DNA of 64,000 nt from Planotetraspora kaengkrachanensis (GTDB lineage: Bacteria > Actinomycetota > Actinomycetes > Streptosporangiales > Streptosporangiaceae). The stretch is from contig NZ_BONV01000007.1 in assembly GCF_016862895.1 (NCBI RefSeq), forward strand, positions 62,001 to 126,000, read 5' to 3'. Positions 1 through 9,647 of this stretch are shown piece by piece (position 1 is the first letter of the stretch; every line of letters begins with the position of its first letter). Position numbers and translations under genes: made by a program. The notes below the pieces were generated by a model. The model had not been told where the DNA came from and did no database searches. It was given only the letters and a program-made list of their open reading frames with translations.

Positions 1-1
1 G

Positions 2-1384
<1,383 letters not shown>

Positions 1385-1401
1385 CATGACCGACTTGGAG
1401 G

Positions 1402-1435
1402 TCAGGAATCTTCCCACCCGGCGGAAGGTTCCTGA
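1402..1435 (+). terminator. Hairpin after malate synthase
   Basis: The arms 1402-1414 (TCAGGAATCTTCC) and 1423-1435 pair over 13 positions. The only mismatch is a G-U wobble in RNA, and the loop is 8 bases. The hairpin starts 18 bases after the aceB stop. No T-run follows, which is common for actinobacterial terminators. It could instead act on transcription of the next gene. Confidence 0.65.
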
Positions 1436-1493
1436 TCCCAATCTAGATACGACTAGACGAGCGCATCCGTCCAGACGTTGGTACATCTGGAGC

Positions 1494-2573
1494 ATGACCG
1501 AATTCAGAGAGGCCGGCGACCACGCCGGCGCCGCCGCCGGACCGCCCCGGGCGATCACCCGCGAGATCACCAGGAGCCACTACCGGTCGGCGCTCACGGC
1601 CAACGCCGAGCTGATCCACCAGTACTGGCGCATCGGCCGCCACATCCTCGGCCACCGGCTGGGCGACACCCGGTACGACGAGGTCCTCGCCCGCCTGGCC
1701 ACCGGCCTCAGGGCCGAATACCCCTGGTCACGCGGGTACTCCCGGGCCAACCTGCACCACATGACGACGTTCGCCGCCGCCTGGCCGGAGTTCGTCCCGC
1801 AGTCGCTGGAGCTGATCCCGTGGGGCCACGTCGTCGTCCTGCTCGACCTGCTCGACGACCGCCCGACCCGCGAGTTCTACGCGATGAAGGCGGCCCACGA
1901 GGGCTGGACCCGGAGCACGCTGACGATGATGATCCGAAGTGGGCTGCATCTGCGGCCGGACCACCCCCTGTACGACACCGGCAGGACAGTGCCGGTGGAG
2001 GAGCGCGACTGTGTGCGGGACATGCTGACCGACCCCTACGTCACGGAACTGCTCGACGCAGGCGAAAGGCGCGGGCGCGACCTCGAGGCACGGCTGATCG
2101 ACACGGTCGTCACCTTCCTCCAGGACCTCCGGGTGGGGTTCGCCTTCGCCGCGAGGCGGCGCCGTCTGTCGGCGCGGGGCGAGGAGTTCGTCGCCGACCT
2201 GCTCTTCTACCATCTCGCGCTGCACCGCTACGTCGTCGTCGATCTCCGGACCGACGGCTTCGCCCCCGAGCACGCCGACCGGCTGGACCTCTGCGTCGCC
2301 GCCGTGGACGAACAGGTCCGCGACCGGATGCGGGACGAGCCGACGCTGGGCATCCTCCTGGTCGCCTCACGCGACCAGATCATGGTCGAGTACCGGCTCG
2401 GCGCGATGATCTCGCCGCTCTCGGTGGGCCCCCACACACTGCCCGCCGATCTCCAGGCGGCCCTCCCGACGCCCGCGGAGCTGGCAGGTGCCATCGCTCC
2501 TGCTCTGCGAGATGATGCAAGGGAAGACGACATTCAGGAGCGAATCATCACAGAAGGCCCGGCCGGCCTATGA
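1494..2573 (+). CDS. DUF1016 / YhcG-type PDDEXK nuclease domain protein
   Basis: A 359-residue protein with the two DUF1016 parts: an N-terminal helical domain (AELIHQYWRIGRHI, RGYSRANLHHM, IPWGHVVVLLD) and a C-terminal PDDEXK-like nuclease domain (EEFVADLLFYHLALHRYVVV, then AAVDEQVR and ILLVASRDQIMVEY). The start is the ATG at 1494, because the frame upstream is not conserved. Family members are linked to restriction-modification and DNA repair, but none of those genes is nearby. The usual E-x-K pair after the core strand (ELK in typical members) reads DLR here, so nuclease activity is uncertain. Codon use matches the neighbours. Confidence 0.8.
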   Translation: MTEFREAGDHAGAAAGPPRAITREITRSHYRSALTANAELIHQYWRIGRHILGHRLGDTRYDEVLARLATGLRAEYPWSRGYSRANLHHMTTFAAAWPEFVPQSLELIPWGHVVVLLDLLDDRPTREFYAMKAAHEGWTRSTLTMMIRSGLHLRPDHPLYDTGRTVPVEERDCVRDMLTDPYVTELLDAGERRGRDLEARLIDTVVTFLQDLRVGFAFAARRRRLSARGEEFVADLLFYHLALHRYVVVDLRTDGFAPEHADRLDLCVAAVDEQVRDRMRDEPTLGILLVASRDQIMVEYRLGAMISPLSVGPHTLPADLQAALPTPAELAGAIAPALRDDAREDDIQERIITEGPAGL

Positions 2574-2619
2574 ACGACCAGGGCCGGGGGCCGCGGGCGC
2601 ATGAGGAGGAACGGTAGCG

Positions 2620-4071
2620 ATGTCCACCCTCCAGCGGCTGACCGAGCGGCTCGGCGACATCCTGGACCAGGACTCGGTGATCACCGATCCCGTACGGCTG
2701 CGGACCTACGACTGCGACGGGCTCACCTATCACCGGGCCACCCCCGGCGTGGTCGTCCTGCCGGAGTCGGCCGAGCAGATCGCGGCCGTGGTGCGGCTGT
2801 GCGACGAGTACGGCGTGCCGTTCGTGGCGCGGGGGTCGGGGACCGGGCTGTCCGGCGGCGCCCTCCCCCGGACCGACGGCGTGCTGATCGTCACCTCCCG
2901 CATGCGCCGGATCCTGGAGATCGACATCCCGAACCGCCGAGCGGTGGTCGAGCCGGGGGTGACCAACCTGGCCATCACGGAAGCGGTCCGCGACCAGGGC
3001 TACTACTACGCGCCCGACCCCTCGAGCCAGCAGATCTGCTCGATCGGCGGCAACGTGGCGGAGAACTCGGGCGGCGCCCACTGCCTGAAGTACGGCTTCA
3101 CCGTCAACCACGTCGTCGGGATCGAGCTGGTCACCCCGCAGGGGGAGATCGTGGAGTTGTCGGACCGCGATCCCGGCTACGACCTCCTCGGGGCGTTCAT
3201 CGGCTCGGAGGGCACTCTGGGCATCGCCACCAAGATCACCGTACGGCTGTCGCGGACGCCCGAGGCGGTCACGACCGTGCTCGCGGCCTTCACCGGGATC
3301 GAGGGCGGCGGCCGGGCGGTGTCGGCGATCATCGGCGCGGGGATCGTGCCCGCGGCCATCGAGATGATGGACGCACTGGCGATCGAGGCGGCCGAGGCCG
3401 CGGTGCACTGCGGCTACCCCGAGGGGGCGGGCGCCGTGCTCGTCGTGGAGCTCGACGGGCCGCACGCCGAGGTGGACCACCAGTTCGCCGCCGTCGAGCG
3501 GATCTGCCGCGAGACGGGGGCCTTCGAGATCCGGGTCGCCGCCTCCGCCGAGGAGCGGGCCGCGATCTGGAAGGGCCGCAAGTCGGCCTTCGCCGCCGTG
3601 GGGCGGATCAGCCCGGCCTACATCGTCCAGGACGGCGTGGTCCCGCGGACGGCCCTGCCCGAGGTGCTCGCCGGGATCGACCGGCTCCAGGAGGAGTTCG
3701 GCATCCGGGTCGCGAACGTGTTCCACGCGGGCGACGGGAACCTCCACCCTCTCGTCCTGTTCGACGACTCCGTGCCCGGCCAGGGCGAGCACGCCGAGGC
3801 CGCCAGCGGCCGGATCCTCGACCTGTGCATCGAACACGGTGGTTCGATCACCGGCGAACACGGCGTCGGTGTTGATAAATCTCGATATATGCCGCGAATG
3901 TTCAGTGAGGAGGACCTCGACACCATGCAACTCGTGCGGTGCGCCTTCGATCCGAAGGGCCTGTCCAATCCCGGCAAGGTCTTCCCCACCCCGCGGCTGT
4001 GCGGGGAGGTCCCCGGGGTGCGCAAGGGCGTGCATCCGCTGGTGGAGTCCGGCATGGCCGAGCAGTTCTGA
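2620..4071 (+). CDS. glcD: Glycolate oxidase FAD-linked subunit GlcD
   Basis: FAD subunit of the glycolate oxidase complex, which oxidises glycolate (or D-lactate-like 2-hydroxyacids) to glyoxylate. The 483 residues fit the family. An N-terminal PCMH FAD-binding domain carries GSGTGLSGGALPRTDG near residue 75 and SIGGNVAENSGGAHCLKYG near 145. The C-terminal FAD-oxidase domain carries HAGDGNLHPLVLFD near 370 and the HGVG-x-x-K signature near 415. The ATG at 2620 follows a GAGGA-type ribosome site. It is the first gene of glcD-glcE-glcF-iclR. A related flavoenzyme such as D-lactate dehydrogenase is possible on sequence alone, but the glcE-glcF context favours glycolate. Confidence 0.9.
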   Translation: MSTLQRLTERLGDILDQDSVITDPVRLRTYDCDGLTYHRATPGVVVLPESAEQIAAVVRLCDEYGVPFVARGSGTGLSGGALPRTDGVLIVTSRMRRILEIDIPNRRAVVEPGVTNLAITEAVRDQGYYYAPDPSSQQICSIGGNVAENSGGAHCLKYGFTVNHVVGIELVTPQGEIVELSDRDPGYDLLGAFIGSEGTLGIATKITVRLSRTPEAVTTVLAAFTGIEGGGRAVSAIIGAGIVPAAIEMMDALAIEAAEAAVHCGYPEGAGAVLVVELDGPHAEVDHQFAAVERICRETGAFEIRVAASAEERAAIWKGRKSAFAAVGRISPAYIVQDGVVPRTALPEVLAGIDRLQEEFGIRVANVFHAGDGNLHPLVLFDDSVPGQGEHAEAASGRILDLCIEHGGSITGEHGVGVDKSRYMPRMFSEEDLDTMQLVRCAFDPKGLSNPGKVFPTPRLCGEVPGVRKGVHPLVESGMAEQF

Positions 4072-4120
4072 TGAGCACCTTTCCGCAGCCCCCGGCCGAC
4101 TCTCACAGGAGGTGGCTGCC

Positions 4121-5341
4121 ATGAGCGCCGAGGCCGATCTCGCCGCCTGCGGCACCACAGTGCGCCCGGCGGGCGAGGACGACACGGTGGCGGGCGTCCG
4201 GCCGCGCTGGGTGGCGCTGCCGGAGACGACCGAGGACGTCGCCGCCGTGCTCCGCGTGGCCGCCGCGCACGGCCTCGCCGTCGTGCCCACCGGCGCGGGG
4301 ACCATGCTGCACTGGGGCCCGCCGCCCGAGCGCTGCGACCTGCTGGTCGACACCTGCTGCCTGAACGAGATCCTCGAGCACGCCGCCGGTGACCTGGTGA
4401 CCCGCGTCCAGGCCGGGGTGACGGTGGGCTCGCTCGGCGAGGCGCTGGCGTCGCAGGGCCAGCGGCTCGTCGCGCAACCGCCGGTCGAGGGCTCCACCGT
4501 CGGCGGGATGCTCGCGACCGGAGTCGCCGGGCCGCTCGGATTCCGCTACGGAACCAGCCGCGACCTGCTCATCGGCGTCACCGTCGTGCTGGCCGACGGC
4601 ACGATCGCCAAGTCGGGCGGCAAGGTCGTGAAGAACGTCGCGGGCTACGACCTCGGCAAGTTGTTCACCGGCTCGTACGGCACGCTCGGCGTCATCACGG
4701 AGGCGGCGTTCCGCCTGCATCCGCTGCCCGCCGACAGCCGCTGGGTCACCGCTCCCCTTCCTGAGGCCGAGCGCGGGCGGGAACTCCTACGGACCCTCGC
4801 CGCGTCCCCCCTCGAACCCGCCGCGATCGAGCTCGACCGGCCGGCTCCCGGCGGGGGCGTGCTCGCGGTCCTGGTCGAAGGCGTGGCCGCGGCCGAGCGG
4901 GCGAAAGCCGTACAGGACCTCATGGGGGTGGACGCCGGGATCGGCGAGGAGCCGCCCTCCTGGTGGGGCCGGCTGCCCGGCGACGACGTCCTGCTGTCGC
5001 TTCGCGTGCCGCCGGCGGCGACCGCCGACGCGCTTCGCGCGGTCGACGAACTGGCGGCCCCCATGGCCCTCGCCCCGCACGTGCGCGGCTCCGCGGCCAC
5101 GGCCGACCTGCACGTCGCGCTGCCCGGGTCGCCGGATCCGGACCGGGTCGCCGCCTTCGTCACCGCCGTACGCGAGGAGATCCGGCCGTTCGGCGGGCGG
5201 ATGACCGGTGTGGCGCTGCCGCCCGGCGTCGAGGTGGACTTCTGGGGCCCGGCCGGAGCGCTCGACCTGATGCGCCGGGTGAAGGACCGCTTCGACCCGG
5301 AGCGCCGGCTGTCTCCGGGCCGTTTCGTCGGAGGCATCTGA
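4121..5341 (+). CDS. glcE: Glycolate oxidase subunit GlcE
   Basis: Second flavoprotein subunit of glycolate oxidase, 406 residues. It has the PCMH FAD-binding fold (PTGAGTMLHWG near residue 60, GGMLATGVAGPLGFRYGTSR near 130, VKNVAGYDLGKLFTGSYGTL near 170) but lacks the long FAD-oxidase C-terminal half of GlcD, as expected for GlcE. The start is set by an AGGAGG at 4107-4112, 8 bases before ATG 4121. The frame stays open upstream inside glcD, but that part is a shadow. It lies 49 bases after glcD and 49 before glcF, consistent with one transcript. Confidence 0.88.
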   Translation: MSAEADLAACGTTVRPAGEDDTVAGVRPRWVALPETTEDVAAVLRVAAAHGLAVVPTGAGTMLHWGPPPERCDLLVDTCCLNEILEHAAGDLVTRVQAGVTVGSLGEALASQGQRLVAQPPVEGSTVGGMLATGVAGPLGFRYGTSRDLLIGVTVVLADGTIAKSGGKVVKNVAGYDLGKLFTGSYGTLGVITEAAFRLHPLPADSRWVTAPLPEAERGRELLRTLAASPLEPAAIELDRPAPGGGVLAVLVEGVAAAERAKAVQDLMGVDAGIGEEPPSWWGRLPGDDVLLSLRVPPAATADALRAVDELAAPMALAPHVRGSAATADLHVALPGSPDPDRVAAFVTAVREEIRPFGGRMTGVALPPGVEVDFWGPAGALDLMRRVKDRFDPERRLSPGRFVGGI

Positions 5342-5390
5342 TGGACCCCCGCGACCGCAGGCCGCCGGGCCTTCGCATGGAGGACGCCGC

Positions 5391-6650
5391 ATGGACCCCG
5401 AGCTGATCAAGGATTGCGTGCACTGCGGGTTCTGCCTGCCCACCTGTCCCACGTACGTGTTGTGGGGCGAGGAGATGGACTCCCCCAGGGGCCGGATCCA
5501 GCTGATGGACCAGCATGTCCACGGCACGCCGGTCACCGACGAGATGGCGGGACATCTGGACGCGTGCCTCGGCTGCATGGCCTGCGTGACCGCCTGCCCC
5601 TCGGGTGTGCGCTACGACCGCCTGATCGAGCAGACGCGCGCCGTGGTCGAGCGGGAGCACACGCGGACGCCCGACGAGCGGGCCGTCAGGGCCATGGTCT
5701 TCGCGCTGTTCCCCTACCGGCGCAGGCTGCGGGCGATGCGGCTGCCGATGGCGATGAGCAAGCGCCTGCGGCCGCTGCTCGAGCGGGTGAACCCCACGCT
5801 CGGGGCGATGGCCGAGCTCGCGCCCCCGGTCCCCGGGCACGTACGGCTTCCGCCCGTGGTCAGAGCGCGCAGGCGCCGCAGGGCGACCGTGGGGCTGCTC
5901 ACCGGCTGCGTCCAGGCCGAGTTCTTTCCGCAGGTCAACGCGGCCACCGTCCGAGTGCTCGCGCTCGAGGGCTGTGACGTGGTCATCCCGCCGCGACAGG
6001 GGTGCTGCGGCGCCCTGTCGCTGCATTCGGGCCGCGAGGCGGAGGCGAAGAGATTCGCCAAGCGCACGATCGCGACCTTCGAGCGGGCCGGGGTCGACAC
6101 GGTCGTGGTGAACGCGGCCGGGTGCGGATCGAGCATGAAGGACTACGCCGAGGTGCTGAAGGACGATCCCGGCTGGTCCGCACGCGCCGAGGCGCTGCGG
6201 TTCCTCGACCTCGCCGAGTTCCTCGTGGAACTGGGGACGGTCGCGGAGCGCCATCCCCTGCCGATCTCGGTCGCCTATCACGACGCCTGCCACCTGGCCC
6301 ACGCCCAGGGCGTGCGGGCGCAGCCGAGGGAGCTGCTCCGCGGCATCCCCGAGCTCGACCTGAGGGAGATCGCGGAGTCCGCCATCTGCTGCGGATCGGC
6401 GGGCACCTACAACCTGTTCCAGCCTCAGGCGGCGCGCGAGCTGGGCGACCGCAAGGCCGAACGGGTGCTGGCCACTCACGCCGACCTGCTGGTGTCCGCC
6501 AACCCGGGCTGCACGATGCAGATCGCCGCCGCGATCCGGCGCGCGGGCAAGGGCGAGATCCGCGTCGCGCACACCGCGGAGGTGCTCGACGCCTCACTGC
6601 GCGGGCTGTCCCCGCAGGCACTGGGGTGGGTCTCGGAGGACGCCAGGTGA
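5391..6650 (+). CDS. glcF: Glycolate oxidase iron-sulfur subunit GlcF
   Basis: Electron-transfer subunit of glycolate oxidase, 419 residues, cytoplasmic or membrane-associated. Two ferredoxin-type 4Fe-4S motifs lie in the first 75 residues (CVHCGFCLPTCP and CLGCMACVTACP). Two cysteine-rich CCG domains follow (CCGALSLHSG near 205 and AICCGSAGTYN near 340, with HDACHLAH between). This passes electrons from the FAD subunits to the respiratory chain. The start ATG 5391 precedes the first Cys cluster by 7 codons. The stop overlaps the GTG start of the IclR gene by 4 bases (GTGA), so the regulator is probably translated by coupling. Confidence 0.92.
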   Translation: MDPELIKDCVHCGFCLPTCPTYVLWGEEMDSPRGRIQLMDQHVHGTPVTDEMAGHLDACLGCMACVTACPSGVRYDRLIEQTRAVVEREHTRTPDERAVRAMVFALFPYRRRLRAMRLPMAMSKRLRPLLERVNPTLGAMAELAPPVPGHVRLPPVVRARRRRRATVGLLTGCVQAEFFPQVNAATVRVLALEGCDVVIPPRQGCCGALSLHSGREAEAKRFAKRTIATFERAGVDTVVVNAAGCGSSMKDYAEVLKDDPGWSARAEALRFLDLAEFLVELGTVAERHPLPISVAYHDACHLAHAQGVRAQPRELLRGIPELDLREIAESAICCGSAGTYNLFQPQAARELGDRKAERVLATHADLLVSANPGCTMQIAAAIRRAGKGEIRVAHTAEVLDASLRGLSPQALGWVSEDAR

Positions 6651-7381
6651 GCGTGCAGAGCGTCGACCGCGCGCTCGACGTCCTGGAGGCCCTCGCCGAG
6701 CAGGGCGGCCAGGCCGGGCTGTCGGAGATCGCGGCTCGGACCGGCCTGCCGTACGGGACGATCCACCGGCTCCTTCAGACGCTCCTCGCGCGCGGGTACG
6801 TCCGGCAGGAGTCCGATCGCCGGTACGCCCTCGGCGGGGCGCTGCTGCGGATCGGGGGCACGGCCGAACGCATGGTCGCCTCCCGGGCCGAGCCGTACCT
6901 CGCCCGTCTGGTGGAGCAGTCGGGCGAGACGGCGAACCTGGCGATGCTGGAGGGCGACTTCGTCGTCTACGTGGCGCAGGTGCCGTCGCCGCGTAGGTTG
7001 CGCATGTTCGCCGAGGTCGGCCGCAGGGTGCTGCCGCACAGCACCGCGGTCGGGAAGGTGCTGCTCGCCGAGCGCCCGGACGCCGCCGCGGTGTTCCGGC
7101 GGACCGGCCTGCCGCGCCGTACGGACCGGACCATCACGACCGTCGACGGCCTCCTCCACGAGCTGGACGAGGTGCGCGCCCGGGGGTACGCGCTGGACCT
7201 CGGCGAGGAGGAGGGCGGCGTGCACTGCATGGCGGTCCCCGTCGTGGACGGCGGCCGGACGTTCGCGGCGATGTCGGTGTCCGGCCCGGCCGATCGGATC
7301 GACGCCATCGACCGCGTCGAACTGGCGTCGATGTTGCACAAGGCGGCGGGTGATTTCGGCTCCGCGGTGTTCGGGCTCTGA
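6647..7381 (+). CDS. IclR-family transcriptional regulator of the glc operon
   Basis: A 244-residue IclR-type regulator. The N-terminal winged helix-turn-helix spans about residues 5-60 (SVDRALDVLEALAE, LSEIAARTGLPYGTIHRLLQ). The effector-binding domain follows (LPHSTAVGKVLLAERP near 145, EEEGGVHCMAVPV near 185). IclR proteins often sense glyoxylate, pyruvate or other small acids. The GTG start overlaps the glcF stop, making it the last gene of the glycolate operon, which suggests it controls this operon and possibly aceB upstream. The ligand and the direction of regulation cannot be read from the sequence. Confidence 0.88.
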   Translation: MSVQSVDRALDVLEALAEQGGQAGLSEIAARTGLPYGTIHRLLQTLLARGYVRQESDRRYALGGALLRIGGTAERMVASRAEPYLARLVEQSGETANLAMLEGDFVVYVAQVPSPRRLRMFAEVGRRVLPHSTAVGKVLLAERPDAAAVFRRTGLPRRTDRTITTVDGLLHELDEVRARGYALDLGEEEGGVHCMAVPVVDGGRTFAAMSVSGPADRIDAIDRVELASMLHKAAGDFGSAVFGL

Positions 7382-7421
7382 TCCCCCACACGTTTACGCC
7401 GTTTCCGTGGAAGATGAACGT

Positions 7422-7658
7422 ATGTGTCGAAGCATCAAGACCCTGCGTCCGCCGTTCACCGACGAGGTGACGGACAAGGACATCCACGCGGCGGCCCTGC
7501 AGTACGTGCGGAAGATCTCGGGATTCCGGGCGCCCGCCTCGCACAACGCGGAGGCCTTCGAGCGCGCCGTCCAGGCGATCACCGAGGCCAGCGCGGCGCT
7601 GCTCGCCTCCCTCGAGGTGCGCGGTCAGCGGCCTTCCGGCGGGGCCGCCGCGTCGTGA
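7422..7658 (+). CDS. DUF2277 family protein
   Basis: A 78-residue protein matching DUF2277 by its start MCRSIKTLRPPFT and the stretch AALQYVRKISGFRAPASHN, with a helical C-terminus rich in Ala and Glu. The family is widespread in actinobacteria and its function is unknown; the invariant Cys2 and Arg3 suggest a metal or cofactor role, but this is inference. The ATG at 7422 is chosen because conservation begins exactly there. It follows the glc operon by 40 bases in the same direction and may be cotranscribed. Confidence 0.85.
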   Translation: MCRSIKTLRPPFTDEVTDKDIHAAALQYVRKISGFRAPASHNAEAFERAVQAITEASAALLASLEVRGQRPSGGAAAS

Positions 7659-7748
7659 ATCCGGTCCGCGGAACGTAGGGAACAGCCCGGGCGGGTCCGG
7701 CGGAGTAGGGGTGAAAGGCGCGAAGCCGCCAACGGAAGGAATCCCCCT

Positions 7749-7772
7749 ATGAACGGACAGAACGGGTGGTGA
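7749..7772 (+). other. Possible 7-codon leader peptide before the sigma factor
   Basis: A strong ribosome site (GGAAGGA, 7734-7740) lies 8 bases before ATG 7749. That ATG opens only MNGQNGW and then TGA at 7770. The stop overlaps the second of two in-frame GTG codons (7766, 7769) that can start the sigma factor gene. The sigma gene has no good ribosome site of its own, so re-initiation after the leader is plausible. It may also be chance. Confidence 0.35.
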
Positions 7773-8419
7773 GTACCGCGGCCACCGAACAGGGCACCCG
7801 TCCCTGGAGTCGCCGTGCCGCCACGCGAGGCCCGCAGGCCGGTCCGGCGGATACGACCACGGACGCCGGGCTGATCCGCGCGTCGCTCACCGACCCCGAC
7901 GAGTTCGCGGGCGTCTTCGACCGGCATTCGGACGAGATCCACGCCTACGCGAGCAGGCGCCTGGGCCTCGATCACGGGCACGCGGACGACGTGACGGCGG
8001 AGACGTTCCTCGTCGCGTTCCGCAAGAGACACCGCTACGACCTGGACAGGCCGGACGCCCGGCCATGGCTGTACGGCATCGCCGGCAACCTCATCTCCGG
8101 CCACCGCAGGTCGGAGGTCCGGCGGCTCAAGGCCCTCGCCCGGACGGCGGGCGGCGCCGGGGCGCACGAGCTTCACGAAGAGGAGCGGAACGCCGAGCGC
8201 GCCAGCGCCGCCGCGCTGCGACCCGCCCTCGCGGCCGCGCTCGCGCGGCTGTCGGCCGCCGAGCGGGAGCTGCTGCTGCTCGTCGCCTGGGCCGACCTCA
8301 CCTATGAGGAGACCGCGCATGCACTGAAGATCCCGGCAGGGACGGTCCGATCCCGGTTGCACCGGATCCGCGCGAAGCTCCGCCGCCACCTTGACCTTCC
8401 CAGGGAGACCACACCATGA
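7766..8419 (+). CDS. RNA polymerase sigma factor, ECF (sigma-70 family)
   Basis: A 217-residue sigma factor. Region 2 is at about residues 50-115 (FDRHSDEIHAYASRRLG, DDVTAETFLVAFRKRH, PWLYGIAGNLISGHRRS). Region 4 is at about 150-210 (LSAAERELLLLVAWADLTYE, then ETAHALKIPAGTVRSRLHRI). It recruits RNA polymerase to a specific promoter set. Start codon choice between GTG 7766 and 7769 is open, and both sit at the end of a tiny upstream reading frame. The ATGA overlap with the next gene shows tight coupling, so the pair probably works as one unit. No typical anti-sigma with a zinc motif is adjacent. Confidence 0.88.
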   Translation: MVSTAATEQGTRPWSRRAATRGPQAGPADTTTDAGLIRASLTDPDEFAGVFDRHSDEIHAYASRRLGLDHGHADDVTAETFLVAFRKRHRYDLDRPDARPWLYGIAGNLISGHRRSEVRRLKALARTAGGAGAHELHEEERNAERASAAALRPALAAALARLSAAERELLLLVAWADLTYEETAHALKIPAGTVRSRLHRIRAKLRRHLDLPRETTP

Positions 8420-9465
8420 CCGACGAATTCGACATGATCGCCGAGGCGCGGCCGGAGGCGCCCGCCTACTCCCCCGCCGCCAAGGCGTCCGCCCGGCGCC
8501 GGCTGACCGCCCTGGCCGCCGAGGCCCCCTCGCGGCGCAGGCCGTTCGGCATCATGATCACGGGTGTGGCGGTGGTCGCCGGCGCGAGCGTGGTCGTGGT
8601 CAACGGTGTACAGCCGGCCGGCGCGCCGGCTCCCGCGCCGAAGCCCGCCCCGGGTGTGGTCGCCCTGCCGAAGGTCGAGAACATGTCGGCGAGCGAGGTG
8701 CTGAGCAGGGCCGCAAAGGCCGCGACCGACCTCAACCCGCGCAACGACCAGTTCATCAAGGTCACCTCGGAGACCATGTACAGCGCCATCGGGATTCCCA
8801 CCGGCTCTTCGGGCAAGGAGCCGCGGTACCTCTACCGGGACAGGCGCACGATCTGGCTGTCCGTCGACGGCAGCAGGGACGGCACGCTCACGACGGAACA
8901 CCTGCAGCCGCGCCCGTATCCCGGCTGGCCCGTTCCCAAGCAGGCCTACTCGGCGGCGGGCACGACCGAATCGATGAAGCTCCCGACGTGCGGCCACGTG
9001 CCGGACACCGTCTACACGCGGCTCAAGAGGCTGCCCACGAGCGAGAAGGAGATGCGCGCCCACCTGTTCGCGGGCCCCCGGACCAAGAATCCCCCGGAGG
9101 TCGACGCGTGGACGATGGTGGGTGACCTGCTGCGGGAGACCTACATGCCGGCGCCCCAGCGCGCCGCGCTGTTCAAGGCGGCGGCCACCATCCCCCGAGT
9201 CGAGGTGACAGGCGGTGTGACGGACGCCGCGGGCCGGCGGGGCATCGGCGTCGGCGTGGTGCGCTTCGGCATCCGTGAGGATCTCGTCTTCGACGCGAAG
9301 ACCTTCCAGCTGCTCGGAGAGCGGGGAACCGTGGTCGACGCGAAGGCGGCGCAGGCGCCTGCCGGAAGCGTGCTCTCGTCCACCGCGCAACTCCAGGTCT
9401 CGATCGTGGACGCGGCGCCGGACGCGCCCGACCCGATCAGCGAGAAGCAGAAGATCTGCGCCTGA
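8416..9465 (+). CDS. CU044_5270-family membrane-anchored protein
   Basis: A 349-residue protein with a cytoplasmic N-terminus of about 45 residues, one membrane segment at about 46-62 (IMITGVAVVAGASVVVV), an Ala-Pro linker and an extracellular domain. Its neighbourhood and layout match the CU044_5270 family, actinobacterial proteins encoded directly after ECF sigma factors. By position it is probably the regulator or partner of the sigma factor, but no zinc-type anti-sigma motif is visible in the short N-terminus. The start ATG 8416 overlaps the sigma stop by 4 bases. The stop codon lies inside the first unit of a 34-bp repeat. Confidence 0.75.
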   Translation: MTDEFDMIAEARPEAPAYSPAAKASARRRLTALAAEAPSRRRPFGIMITGVAVVAGASVVVVNGVQPAGAPAPAPKPAPGVVALPKVENMSASEVLSRAAKAATDLNPRNDQFIKVTSETMYSAIGIPTGSSGKEPRYLYRDRRTIWLSVDGSRDGTLTTEHLQPRPYPGWPVPKQAYSAAGTTESMKLPTCGHVPDTVYTRLKRLPTSEKEMRAHLFAGPRTKNPPEVDAWTMVGDLLRETYMPAPQRAALFKAAATIPRVEVTGGVTDAAGRRGIGVGVVRFGIREDLVFDAKTFQLLGERGTVVDAKAAQAPAGSVLSSTAQLQVSIVDAAPDAPDPISEKQKICA

Positions 9466-9562
9466 CCGATCGGTTTCCCGCGCCCGCGCCTGCGCCTGAC
9501 CGACCGGTTTCCCGCGGCCGCGCCTGGGCCTGACCGACCGGTTTCCCGCGGCCGCGCCTGGG
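9461..9562 (+). repeat. Three tandem 34-bp repeats
   Basis: Units start at 9461, 9495 and 9529. Each reads CCTGACCGAYCGGTTTCCCG followed by a CG-rich 14 bases. The first contains the stop codon of the preceding gene (TGA 9463-9465). The last runs into the hairpin at 9554. The near-identity of the units suggests recent duplication. Confidence 0.85.
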
Positions 9563-9584
9563 CTTGGTCGACCGAGCCAGGCGC
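9554..9584. terminator. Hairpin between convergent genes (first)
   Basis: GCGCCTGGGCTTGGT pairs with ACCGAGCCAGGCGC across the axis at GTCGAC, with one bulged G and one G-U pair. It lies between the convergent CU044_5270 gene and dctA and can work in both directions. Confidence 0.65.
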
Positions 9585-9605
9585 GACGTGTGCTGAGGAA
9601 CCCGC

Positions 9606-9637
9606 GGCGCCCGCCCCTCGTGCGAGGGGAGGGCGCC
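9606..9637 (-). terminator. Hairpin after dctA (second)
   Basis: The arms GGCGCCCGCCCCTCG (9606-9620) and 9623-9637 pair over 15 positions with one mismatch and a 2-base loop. It sits 10 bases beyond the dctA stop on the minus strand, the expected place for its terminator. Confidence 0.75.
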
Positions 9638-9647
9638 GTACCCGCTT

